Shown here: in pieces, positions 54,201-64,000 of the stretch
How the letters are laid out: the number at the start of each line of letters is the position of its first letter
Numbering within the stretch: the stretch's first letter is position 1
Assembly: GCF_011397635.1 (NCBI RefSeq)
Contig: NC_064774.1
Coordinates: 1,769,449-1,833,448, forward strand
Source of the DNA: Epinephelus fuscoguttatus
Taxonomy: Eukaryota > Chordata > Actinopteri > Perciformes > Serranidae
Reading direction: 5' to 3'
Length of the DNA: 64,000 bases
Notes under the pieces: model-generated
What the model was told of the DNA's origin: nothing
Seen by the model: the letters and a program-made list of their open reading frames with translations, nothing else
Databases searched by the model: none
Program-made: the position numbers and the translations under genes

Positions 54201-57200
54201 GTTTAGATTTTCAAGGTAGAAATGTGGGACTTTTACTCTGGAATATCTCAAAATACTGATACAGTAAAAATACTTCAGTTCTGTGTCTGTATGTTGTCAG
54301 ACATGTCCTCAACATCAGGAATAATCTTTTTCATTTTCATTTCCAGAAATGAATAAAGAATAAAGACATTTCCCTCACAAGTTAGTGGTATTTACTTTTT
54401 AATTTATAAGGGACACTGGTAATTAATTTGACTCTTTTTCTGAATATAATCCAATTAATTGTATTTCTATAATGTTATGTATTTTATAACAGCTTAATTT
54501 GAAAATCAAAAGTCATCATTCTGCTAACTTTGCTAAGTCTGTCACTAGCTCCCCCCATCAGCTCCATCTGGGCTGTTTGAAGGCATTATTCAATGTAACA
54601 CATATTAATGTCAGTACATGGATGCACTACAGTTGTAGCATTAGCTGATGTCACCATGGAGATGAGAGTGACTGCCAGCTTGACTGTAGTTCACTCTGCT
54701 ACATTACTAACTGTACTGACTAGCTGTAGCTGGGTAGCTACCTCGCTAACACTGCAAACAGATATGATAAACATGAGTAACATGACAGCTGTCAGCGGCA
54801 GGATTATATTTGACTTTTAATAAAACTTAACCAGTGTTTCACTTTTCAGCAATGTACCTCATAGTTTGCAACTATTACTGTGAGCACACCGCCTGACTCT
54901 GCTCCACCTTCTTAACTGTGATGCCTACCTTGGTGCCAGTGCTGAGAGTCTAGAAACAATGGGAGCACCCTCATTTCCCATCATGCCTGTCTAGTGCTGA
55001 TCTAGTGTTTATTTACAAGTATTGTGTTTTCTGTTAGGCCTATATGCTCCAGAATGCAAATGTGACTGTGTATTAATACAAAGTCACAGTGTTTATAATG
55101 TGTCTGTTCAGAACATGGTGGCTTATGTCGCTAATTGTCATTTTTGTGCTGGTTTAGAGTTTCAACCAATAGAGAGGTGGCTGTTACATTTCTTGAGACC
55201 AGCTGTACTTTCTAACATAATCTGAACAAATGTAATGTTGGGACTTATAAAGAGCAACTATTGCATTAAGTATCAAATAAAACCCTGTAAGAATATTATG
55301 ATGGGATATAAACAGCTGTTGACATTAGCTGACAAGAATATTGAAGGTATGATTGTCTCTTTCATTCAGCCAGCCGGAGAACCAGGTGGTGTGTCCGTTT
55401 CGGCCCATGAGCAGTACGTTTGACACCCCTGGTTTACAGGTTAGGAGTGAATAATCCAGTCATTTTTCTGCTGAAATTAAAGTTATGTTATGCAGGATTG
55501 TTGGTTACTGTTTGTAAACACGTTCGACAGCTCAGGTGAGGTAAAAAAGATTCATTCTTGTTTGGCATTTCTTCTTGCTAAATTTGCATTTCTTTCAGTG
55601 TTGTATCTCTTTGATTCCTGCTGCTTACAGTCTGGCATCTGGTCCCCACCTTTTTATAAAGCCCTGACCTCACCTGAGTTTGTCTTTAAGGTTTTAGCTC
55701 CACATTGCTCTGCCACAGTCAATGGATTAAACCACTGAACAAGACAAATAGACTTCATTGTGGATCAGTATAATATCAGCCTGATGTCTGCAGTTTAGTG
55801 TCAACACAACTTTCACATCATAATAATCTCAGCACAGGAGTAAAAAATGGTGTCTGACCTCAGAGACTCCAGTTTACAGTGTGGACTCTCCAGAAAATCA
55901 CACAGCTGCTTCACTCCTGAATCCCGCAGGTCGTAGTTGTCACTCAGCTCCAGCTCTCTCAGATGGGAGGGGTTGGACTTCAGAGCTGAGGCCAGTGAAA
56001 CACAGCTGATCTCTGACAAACTGCAGTCCCTCAGTCTGAATGAAGAATAAATGATGTACAGTACAGGCCAAAAGTTTGGACACACCTTCTCATTCAATGC
56101 GTTTTCTTTATTTTCATGACTATTTACATTGAAGATTCTCACTGAAGGCATCAAAACTATGAATGAACACATGTGGAGTTATGTACTTAACAAAAAAAGG
56201 TGAAATAACTGAAAACATGTTTTATATTCTAGTTTCTTCAAAATAGCCACCCTTTGCTCTGATTACTGCTTTGCACACTCTGGCATTCTCTCAATGAGCT
56301 TCAAGAGGTAGTCACCTGAAATGGTTTCCACTTCACAGGTGTGCCTTATCAGGGTTAATTAGTGGAATTTCTTGCTTTATCAATGGGGTTGGGACCATCA
56401 GTTGTGTTGTGCAGAAGTCAGGTTAATACACAGCCGACAGCCCTATTGGACAACTGTTAAAATTCATATTATGGCAAGAACCAATCAGCTAACTAAAGAA
56501 AAACGAGTGGCCATCATTACTTTAAGAAATGAAGGTCAGTCAGTCCGGAAAATTGCAAAAACTTTAAATGTGTCCTCAAGTGGAGTCGCAAAAAACCATC
56601 AAGCGCTACAACGAAACTGGCACACATGAGGACGACCCAGGAAAGGAAGACCAAGAGTCACCTCTGCTTCTGAGGATAAGTTCATCCGAGTCACCAGCCT
56701 CAGAAATCGCAAGTTAACAGCAGCTCAGATCAGAGACCAGATGAATGCCACACAGAGTTCTAGCAGCAGACCCATCTCTAGAACAACTGTTAAGAGGAGA
56801 CTGTGCGATCAGGCCTTCATGGTCAAATAGCTGCTAGGAAACCACTGCTAAGGAGAGGCAACAAGCAGAAGAGATTTGTTTGGGCCAAGAAACACAAGGA
56901 ATGGACATTAGACCAGTGGAAATCTGTGCTTTGGTCTGATGAGTCCAAATTTGAGATCTTTGGTTCCAACCGCCGTGTCTTTGTGAGACGCAGAAAAGGT
57001 GAATGGATGGATTCCACATGCCTGGTTCCCACTGTGAAGCATGGAGGAGGAGGTGTGATGGTGTGAGGGTGTTTTGCTGGTGATACTGTTGGGGATTTAT
57101 TCAAAATTGAAGGCACACTGAACCAGCATGGCTACCACAGCATCCTGCAGCGACATGCCATCCCATCCGGTTTGCGTTTAGTTGGACGATCATTTATTTT

Positions 57201-60200
57201 TCAACAGGACAATGACCCCAAACACACCTCCAGGCTGTGTAAGGGCTATTTGACCAAGAAGGAGAGTGATGGAGTGCTGCGGCAGATGACCTGGCCTCCA
57301 CAGTCACCGGACCTGAACCCAATCGAGATGGTTTGGGGTGAGCTGGACCGCAGAGTGAAGGCAAAGGGGCCAACAAGTGCTAAACACCTCTGGGAACTCC
57401 TTCAAGACTGTTGGAAAACCATTTCAGGTGACTACCTCTTGAAGCTCATGGAGAGAATGCCAAGAGTGTGCAAAGCAGTAATCAGAGCAAAGGGTGGCTA
57501 TTTTGAAGAAACTAGAATATAAAACATGTTTTCAGTTATTTCACCTTTTTTTGTTAAGTACATAACTCCACATATGTTCATTCATAGTTTTGATGCCTTC
57601 AGTGAGAATCTACAATGTAAATAGTCATGAAAATAAAGAAAACGCATTGAATGAGAAGGTGTGTCCAAACTTTTGGCCTGTACTGTAGATGAAAATCATT
57701 AATAAAACAATCAGATGTGTTCAGGTGTTAAATGTGTAGCTCAACATTACTATGTCCTGATCAATGAGCTTTGCCCTAAACTGAGTAGAGTGACTTTGTC
57801 ATTGTGTTATTGTGGATCATCATGATGTCAGCCTTCTACAGACATCATCCAAATGTCACCACAACATTCATTCACCTATTCATATCAACACAGATTAACA
57901 ACATGCTGCTGATCTCAGTCAAGTCTGTATTTAGAGGATCAATATCAAATCAGACACGTTGGACTAAAAACTCTTCATTCATTTCTTACATGACCTTCAT
58001 ACTGTATTTGTATATGGAATAAAAAGGAGAGGGACACATTTGTTCAAGTTTGTTCAACAGCCACATGCACATTAAAAGAGTTACTGGTGGCAGTAAATAT
58101 TCCTCCTGTCCATACTGAGTGTGAAGTGGTCTCTTCTTAACTCAGCTACACTGTAAGAAATGTCTTCATAAGTTCAGATGAAACTAATATGAAGCTTCAG
58201 CAGTCTGAGTTATCCAAATCAAGAGGGTGTGGACCAAAGTTACAGACTGTTGAGCACCAAACTCCCTCTTTGAGTTACTGTTCCTCCTCTGCAGCTCAAC
58301 AAGAAAAACACTGTCAAACACTAAATACTGACTGTAACTCAGACGTCTGAAGCCTCATATTAGTTTAAACTGAACTTTGACACAGAACAAGACTGTGGAT
58401 TTTGTCCTCCATCTGGTAACACTGGAGTCAGGTTATAAAGGGACTGCTTCACAGACAGTATGGACAGAAGGAATGATTACAGACATCAACTACAAAGTGC
58501 ACTCAGTAGAGTGCAGACCTCTGCCAGGCGACTGCATTACAGCTGTGACTCTAGACAACAACACATGCTGCTCAGCTGTGACCGCTGGAGTTGTCCCTCC
58601 TGACTTCCTTACAGTCAAGATGGCGGCTAAGATAACAACTCAGGACTAAATCATCTCCTATTGTGACCAACTTCAGTGGATCATCAGATATCCTGTATGG
58701 CATTAATCTGAAGATGCTCAGTTTCAAAATGAGACCACAGTTTCCAATCGACCACGAGAGATGATTGAGCATACAGTCATAAATGTCTTCAAATATGTCT
58801 TCACAATAAAAGTCCCATGTTGTTTTGTTATTTTAGCTTTGTTTAGCTTTTATTGTGAAGCAGCCAAAGCAGAAAATATTGGCTTTTCATCTGCAGTGAC
58901 TTCATACGAATCTTATCCGTCTGACAGTGAACATGAAACGGTAAAATAAGGCAGATATCTGAAAGTACAAACAGCAACGCAGGAGAGAAACTAAACTTCA
59001 AACCACAGAGATTCAGTTCAAAGATACAAACCTTGTGAACACACAGACACTTTGAAAACTCTGGGCTGCTGCACAGACACCAGTTGAGCCTCAACACACG
59101 CTTGTTGGAGGGGGCGGAGCCTGTCAGTTTCAGCTCCACTAGTTTGGAGTCCACATGTGTCTGTCTTTGGTTTTAGGTGGATTACAATAAGAAATGACAC
59201 GTTTGAAGATTTTATTCCACTTACAGTGATGTAACCAGAGGCTGTTAACTCAAGTAACGTCACCTGTGTGGGTCGAGGAGGAGGGAGAGAAACGCAGCCC
59301 AGCGACAGGAAAACACAGTAAAGACTCTCACACTGAGCTCAAATCAAAGCAGTGCACATAAACAAGGTCAATAACATCAATAAAATATTTGCTTTCTTTC
59401 AGGGGGGTGGGGGATCCCACTGATAGAGGAAACACTTGATAGCAACTGGGATTGTTCCACAGCACATCAGTCAACACATGGATGCATAGGGAAACAGGAG
59501 CCAGTCAATGCTTGTCATTGAGAAATGAGATCACATAGACGTATGAATCCAGATCATTAATGGTGCAGTCCTAATGGGCGTGAGTGTGAAAGAATATCAA
59601 CCTGTCCTTAAAGTCCAAGATGTTTCCAGTGCAGACTATTTATTTGCTTATTGTTGCAGTCTAAAGGTCTGTGACTTCAAATGATTATGTGACGTTAACA
59701 TGAAAACAAAGAAACCTCAGAACCTCAGGAATCTTAAATTCTCTTTGGATAAATCTCAAACTTGATGGTGTCTAAATGTTCTAAATCATCATTTCTCTGC
59801 CTTTCATAACCAACTGTTCAGCCATTTGGAAAGACACAACATTTCTGAAAACACTGAAAGCTTTATAACCTCAGTCAAGGATTTATATTATATATATCCA
59901 AAAACAAACAAACAAACACCTACATAAGCAAGTGAACTGACCTCAGAGTCTCCAGTCTACAGTTTGGACTCTCCAGTCCAGCACACAGCTGCTGCACTCC
60001 TGAATCCTGCAGGTCATTGTGACTCAGGTCCAGCTCTCTCAGATGGGAGGGGTTGGACTTCAGAGCTGAGGCCACGACTTCACAGTCAGTCTCTGAGAGT
60101 CCACACTCAGTAAATCTGACATGACACATATATTAGAAAATCTGTTATTGTCAAAGAGACACTTTATATTTACTTTATGGATTTGATGATAAAACAGTTT

Positions 60201-63200
60201 GAAATATCCTGTTTTGATGGACTGAAAATAGTTAAGAATAAAAAAAGAACACAAAGAATTCAAACTAATTAAAAGCTGATTCATGACCAGAATTACTGCC
60301 TCGTGGTCGTATGCTTCACCAGTCAAGTTACACTTACAGTTTACATCCATGTCTGTCCAGACTCATATGTGTCCATGACAGGAGACAATGATTCAAATAT
60401 GGATGTTGCTGCAAAGAAGCTACTTATTCTAAAACACAGACGCTTCACACACATCTTCAACCCGACAGCACAGAAGATCTATACAATCAGCACAGTTTCA
60501 AGATCAGTGTCACCAACTCAGTCTCTGACCAAATGTCTCCCTTCTGTTCCTGAGATATGACGTTTAATAATGACCAGAGAAGTGTTTTATGCAGAACATG
60601 ATGATGTCACAGTGAAGTTGACCTTTGACCTTTTGGATATAAAATCTCATCACTTCATTATTTTATCCTGTTAGACATTAGTGTGAAGTTTTGTCATAAT
60701 TAGTGAATGAATTCTTGAGTTATGGTCAAAAACATATTCTGTGAGGTCACAGTGATCTTGACCTTTGACCACCGAATTCTAGTCAGTTCATTCTTAAGTC
60801 CAACTGGACGTTTGTGCCAAATGTAAAGAAATCCTCTCAAGGTGTTCTTGAGATGTCGTGGACAGACTGACAACCCAAAAACATGATGCCTCTGGCCACG
60901 ACTGTCGCCGGCGCTGAGGCATGAAAAAAGAGAGCAACAACTGGATAAAAGCAGTTTTTAGGACTTCAGAAATCTCCTTTGGCAAATGATACAGATCTTA
61001 TTTTAAATGTTTAAGCATAGTGGTGAATAAACTCAGGTATTATCTGCATGTCTGATTCTATAAAACACCTTACACAATCTGTTTATGGAGTAATAACTTT
61101 ACTGCTTTCACTCAGAACCATCAAATACTGCCATACTGTGATGAAATGCTGCTGTGATAAAACCTCAACAACAACCTCTGAAGTCCATCATTTGTTTTAT
61201 CAGGTTCACATGGCGCCTCCATCACATAAAGGTGAAAAACTGTCAACTGGAACAATGATTAGAAATAAATAGAAAAACTGTGTTCATTAACTCAACAGCT
61301 ATAAACACAACCAACTGAAACATCTACATGTTTTGCACTCACAGCATTTGAAACAGCTCAAGAACATCTGTGACAAAATACAACAGACACATCATTTGAA
61401 CATTTTATGAATAATAAGTAGGGGTGTAACTGTACACAAGTCACGGTTCGTTTTTTTTCGGTACAGTAATGAAAAAAAGAGACAACGATTAAATTTCTTT
61501 TACTTATTGGTAACCTTATTAAAACATACCACCACAGCAGTTAACTCTTTTACACAATTTTTGAATGAAACAAATATATATAAAATCCTGCTTTTTCACA
61601 TTTTTTGAATGAAAAATATAAATATAAATTTCTGCTTAAACAGTTTTACTCAATTAAAATAAAAAGTATAGTGCAGCTGGTCAACTTTAAAGCCTGCTCA
61701 GATTCAGTTTTACTAGGAACTTACTTAGCTTTCCCACTTTGTTAAAGCAGCTGTGCGGAACTTTTCGTTTTCGTTGATTATAGCGCCCCTTTGGTCGAAG
61801 CGGTATGACATCCACAGCCTGGTGTCGTAAAATTCCGACTGCAGCCGGCAAGTACCGCATGCATTTGTTTTGGAGAGCGAGAGGATTAACTAACGTCAGG
61901 TCAGTCAAAGTAATTAGTGCAAACATGCTAACATGCTAATGTTACACACAAATTAGTAGTAAAGTAAGGCCTGTTCATAAATGTTCTGGTGTAGCTCTGA
62001 ATTTCTTATAAACTGAGGACAACTGCCTGCTGTACATTGGTGTTCATGGTCACAGTCACAGATAATTTTACATGATGCTCCTTCGTTATCCGCCATGACA
62101 TCAAAAGTACAACCAAGTCCTCATAGATACATCTCTGGTAAAACTGTTAGGTGTTATGTGTTCAGCAATGCCCGTTGTGTACTGCTTACTTGAAGAACAC
62201 TGTAAACACGGCTCCTTCTTCTTCCGTGGTTTAATCGCTGTGGGCTGCTGCGGGCGAGCAGAAACACTTCCGCCTCGAGTGCCGTATTCTGGTTTGCTGA
62301 CTTCCGCTGTGTGTCCGACCCGAGCGAGGCTACGCTAAATAGCCATATAGAGAAAGGCTTTTTTGTCCCTGTTGGGTTCAAATAAATATGCGGATCTTCA
62401 AGGGGGGGTGATACGAACTCGGGACAGTTTTATTAATGGTAAAAAGTTCCACACAGCTGCTTTAAAGTGCAGTAAACAAAACATGCTTATATCTAAAGTG
62501 CAGGTTAAACAATTTTACTCAACTCCAATGGCGTTGGTTATTTCTTTAGCGCGATGGTCAGGGAAACGCTCTTTCTTTTTAAACGACGACGATATCGTAG
62601 TTTGCACCAGATTGCTTTTTCTAGTCGTGCCGGTTAACGTTCAAACTTGGGTGGTGTTGCTTTAGATGCGTTAGCATGTTAGATGTGTTTCCAAGTACAT
62701 ACCCGACCGCTGTTCTGCAGTGTCGGCACACTGCTTTTGTCTTGTCAACTTGTTTATTTCCATCTTTGTATTTTACCCTGAAACCAAAGTGTTCTCAGAC
62801 GGAGGACTTAAGGTTTGTGGGTGGGTCTTCAGGTTTGTCAGACTCACTTGCCATGTTGTCAAAATGCGAGAATGCGCTGCACAAAGTGAAAGCGGAGATT
62901 TACGGTCGGACTCGGTCCGTCACTCAATTATGTCCGTCGGGGAACTAGATATTTTAAATGGTTCGGCTTGCAAAAACAGAATTAAAATAAAACAAAATAA
63001 AATAAAATAATATCCTGCGCCCAATAATTCGGTACAGGGTCGTGCCGAACCGAAAGTCGTGTACCGAACGGTTCGACACAAATACATGTACCGTTACAGC
63101 CCTAATAATAAGAATTTCATAGTGTGTATATTTGAAGAATTAAACTACTAATCTACAATGTTTTATGATGTTAATCACATCTGGACTTACCCAGCCTTTC

Positions 63201-64000
63201 TGCAGTTCCTCACAGCTGGAATCAGTCTCCGTCGTCCAGCACTTGTTGTGTTGTATTTCTCCACGTCCAACTCATCCAGAACCTCCTCTGACATCTGCAG
63301 CATGTAGGCCAGAGCTGAGCAGTGGATCTCTGAGAGTTTCGTCTCTGATCTGTTCTCTGACTTCAGGAACTCTTGGATCTCCTGATGTACTGAGAGGTCG
63401 TTCATCTCCAGCAGACAGTGGAAGATGTTGATGCTTCTGTCAGGAGAGATATCGTATGTGTTCATCTCCTTCAGGTTGTTGATGGCTCTCTGGATGATTT
63501 CTGGACTGTTGTCTGTCCGACCCAAAAGGCCTCCTAACAGTTTCTGGTTGGACTCCAGAGAGAGGCCATGAAGGAAGCGGACAAACAGATCCAGGTGACC
63601 ATTTTTACTTTGGAGGGATTTCTCCATGGCTCTCTGTAAGAAGACATCCAGGGATCTGTAATTATCCTCGTCTGTCTCCAGGAAGTCCTCCAGTACCTTT
63701 GTGTTCCTGTTGGTGAAACAGTGGAACAGGTAGACTGCAGCCAGAAACTCCTGAACGCTCAGATGAACGAAGCAGTAGACTGTTTTCTGGAAGATCACAG
63801 ACTCTCTTTTGAAGATCTCTGTACAAACTCCTGAGTACACCGAGGCCTCTGTGACATCAAGACCACAGCGCTCCAGGTCTTCTTGGTAGAACATGATGTT
63901 TCCTTTCTCCAGATGTTCAAACGCCAGCCTCCCCAGCTTCAGAAGAACGTCCCTGTCAGCCTCCGTCAGCTCCTGTGGACTGGTCTCATGTCCTCATCAT
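51116..64000 (-). CDS. NLR gene 2: NACHT-LRR receptor (NLRC3-like), 5' part beyond the window
   Basis: Minus-strand cytoplasmic innate-immune receptor of the same fish NLR-C group. Visible exons in transcript order: 64000-63191 (end of the NACHT exon, partial), 60115-59942 (LRR), 56035-55859 (LRR), 53661-53485 (LRR) and 51289-51116 (LRR). Sizes are 174 or 177 bases and all phases match, so the LRR exons can be joined in any number. A possible terminal exon is at 43554. No B30.2 exon was found in the following 10 kb. The NACHT exon carries an in-frame TGA at 63996-63994 close to the edge, followed by normal-looking sequence, so this copy or assembly may be frameshifted. Large insertions lie in the introns. 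The P-loop lies outside the window. Confidence 0.8.
53005..53050. repeat. Terminus of a dispersed DNA element inside the duplicated intron
   Basis: The text ending ACGTTTGACACCCCTGG resembles the end of common fish hAT-type repeats. It recurs in unit 2 at about 55390-55435, so it predates the duplication. Its other end was not identified. Confidence 0.35.
53485..53661 (-). CDS. LRR exon 3 of NLR gene 2 (duplication unit 2)
   Basis: 177 bases; identical to unit 3 over most of its length, but begins [11 protein letters not shown] instead of [11 protein letters not shown]. Confidence 0.88.
55859..56035 (-). CDS. LRR exon 2 of NLR gene 2 (duplication unit 3)
   Basis: 177 bases; encodes [20 protein letters not shown] and [20 protein letters not shown]. 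One residue is inserted (DNYDLRD) relative to the standard 58-residue unit. A Tc1 element sits 23 bases from its acceptor. Confidence 0.88.
56059..57685 (+). mobile_element. Full-length Tc1-like element B (1627 bp)
   Basis: The terminal inverted repeats CAGTACAGGCCAAAAGTTTG and its reverse complement extend inward for tens of bases, with TA at 56057-56058 and 57686-57687. Units 1 and 2 of the LRR duplication carry the uninterrupted ATGATGTAGAT, which directly shows the empty site. Confidence 0.95.
56474..57522 (+). pseudogene. Tc1 transposase, inactivated by frameshifts and a stop
   Basis: Starts [20 protein letters not shown] (helix-turn-helix). The frame is disturbed by an extra A and a compensating loss near 56590-56635, by another single-base loss near 56808, and by a TGA in place of a Trp codon at 57064-57066. 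The catalytic region is otherwise recognisable: [24 protein letters not shown] and [17 protein letters not shown] give the D, D and E contexts. About 340 residues would be expected for an intact protein. Confidence 0.9.
57816..59941 (-). other. Unique intron sequence of NLR gene 2
   Basis: No LRR exon is seen. It holds the segment (about 58600-58770) similar to the NLR gene 1 intron at 37960-38150. A 103-codon minus-strand frame at 58843-59154 includes [21 protein letters not shown] do not recognise it and see no convincing splice sites in phase. Confidence 0.4.
59942..60115 (-). CDS. LRR exon 1 of NLR gene 2
   Basis: 174 bases; encodes [20 protein letters not shown], then [20 protein letters not shown] and ends LETLR. 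Closest in style to NLR gene 1 LRRs. It is not part of the 2.37-kb duplication. Confidence 0.9.
60290..60930. repeat. Dispersed repeat carrying nuclear-receptor half-sites, copy 3
   Basis: Inverted relative to the copies at 23.7 and 34.4 kb. It starts with ATTACTGCCTCGTGGTCG and ends ACATGATGCCTCTGGCCACG, with TTGACCTTTGACC twice. Its ERE-like site (AGGTCACAGTGATCT) differs from the perfect palindrome by one base. Confidence 0.7.
61419..63104. mobile_element. 1.7-kb hAT-like element with perfect 8-bp target duplication
   Basis: Ends TAGGGGTGTAAC and GTTACAGCCCTA (11 of 12 inverted matches). ATAATAAG occurs on both sides (61411-61418 and 63105-63112). GGTTCG and GTACCG words follow inside both ends. 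No transposase frame, so non-autonomous. It sits only 86 bases downstream, in transcript sense, of the NACHT exon donor. Confidence 0.9.
61742..62465. mobile_element. Second TIR element nested in the 1.7-kb element
   Basis: TTAAAGCAGCTGTGCGGAAC at the left and GTTCCACACAGCTGCTTTAA at the right are inverted with one mismatch, enclosing about 720 bases with a GC-richer core. The nesting shows it inserted after the outer element, or that the outer element captured it. Confidence 0.75.
63191..64000 (-). CDS. C-terminal part of the FISNA-NACHT exon of NLR gene 2 (partial)
   Basis: Encodes [59 protein letters not shown] and ends [15 protein letters not shown] at a GTAAGT donor (63190). This is the same region as residues about 500-770 of NLR gene 1, and clearly diverged from it. 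The in-frame TGA at 63996-63994 sits where the gene would read a short acidic linker; a one-base loss between GAGGAC and CATGAG would explain it. Confidence 0.85.

Larger units (their letters stand above)
51120..57815. repeat. Tandem duplication of a ~2.37-kb LRR-exon unit
   Basis: Units repeat with periods of 2369 (51116 to 53485) and 2374 (53485 to 55859). Unit 1 and unit 2 are nearly identical through exon, intron and non-coding text, with only small indels (for example near 51650/54020, 52750/55140 and 53160/55540). The third unit is partial and diverges at about 57815, after the Tc1 insertion. The open frames inside the introns repeat with the unit and have no recognisable domain. Confidence 0.92.

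Noticed and set aside
52226-55423. Repeated small frames (70, 62 and 85 codons) in the LRR duplication units
   Set aside because: They recur only because the unit is duplicated, contain no known domain, lie in introns on the opposite strand, and differ by frame-breaking indels between copies.

Overview
This is a vertebrate, almost certainly teleost (probably spiny-rayed), nuclear genomic window. The support is long spliced genes with GT-AG introns, dense CA/TG and CTTT microsatellites, fish-type non-autonomous DNA transposons, a Penelope-like element, Tc1 elements and FISNA-NACHT-LRR-B30.2 NLR genes. All gene models were assembled by eye from splice sites and reading phase. No search or transcript data were used.

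Layout: (1) 0.7-9.0 kb, + strand: a complete seven-coding-exon endothelin receptor A gene (459 aa) whose introns carry microsatellites and minisatellites. (2) 12.3-22.6 kb, + strand: tmem184c, with a GC-rich non-coding first exon and 11 coding exons (442 aa). EDNRA and TMEM184C are also neighbours in human, so this half is conserved vertebrate synteny. (3) About 25.6-40.4 kb, + strand: a complete ten-exon NLR gene (1079 aa) with a basic N-terminus, three tandem copies of a short repeat exon, a RING finger, FISNA/NACHT, two LRR exons and a C-terminal B30.2 domain. An ISRE-like element lies beside a possible leader exon about 2 kb upstream. (4) About 43.4-64 kb, - strand: a second NLR gene running off the right edge, with a NACHT exon, four LRR exons (three in near-identical 2.37-kb tandem duplications) and a probable short terminal exon. 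The two NLR genes converge.

The NLR half is full of mobile DNA. A head-to-head inverted pair of Penelope-like elements (RT plus GIY-YIG) carries a hammerhead ribozyme fold in each copy. There are two Tc1 elements and several TIR elements with 8-bp target duplications. Two insertions can be checked against an empty site inside the window, one in a duplicated LRR intron and one in the sister Penelope copy.

How it fits together: the left half is a stable housekeeping/signalling block. The right half is a fast-changing innate-immunity block shaped by tandem duplication and transposition. The most notable items are the RING-NACHT-LRR-B30.2 architecture, the paired hammerhead ribozymes, the LRR duplication with a breakpoint inside the exon, and a dispersed repeat carrying perfect nuclear-receptor (DR1 and ERE) consensus sites.
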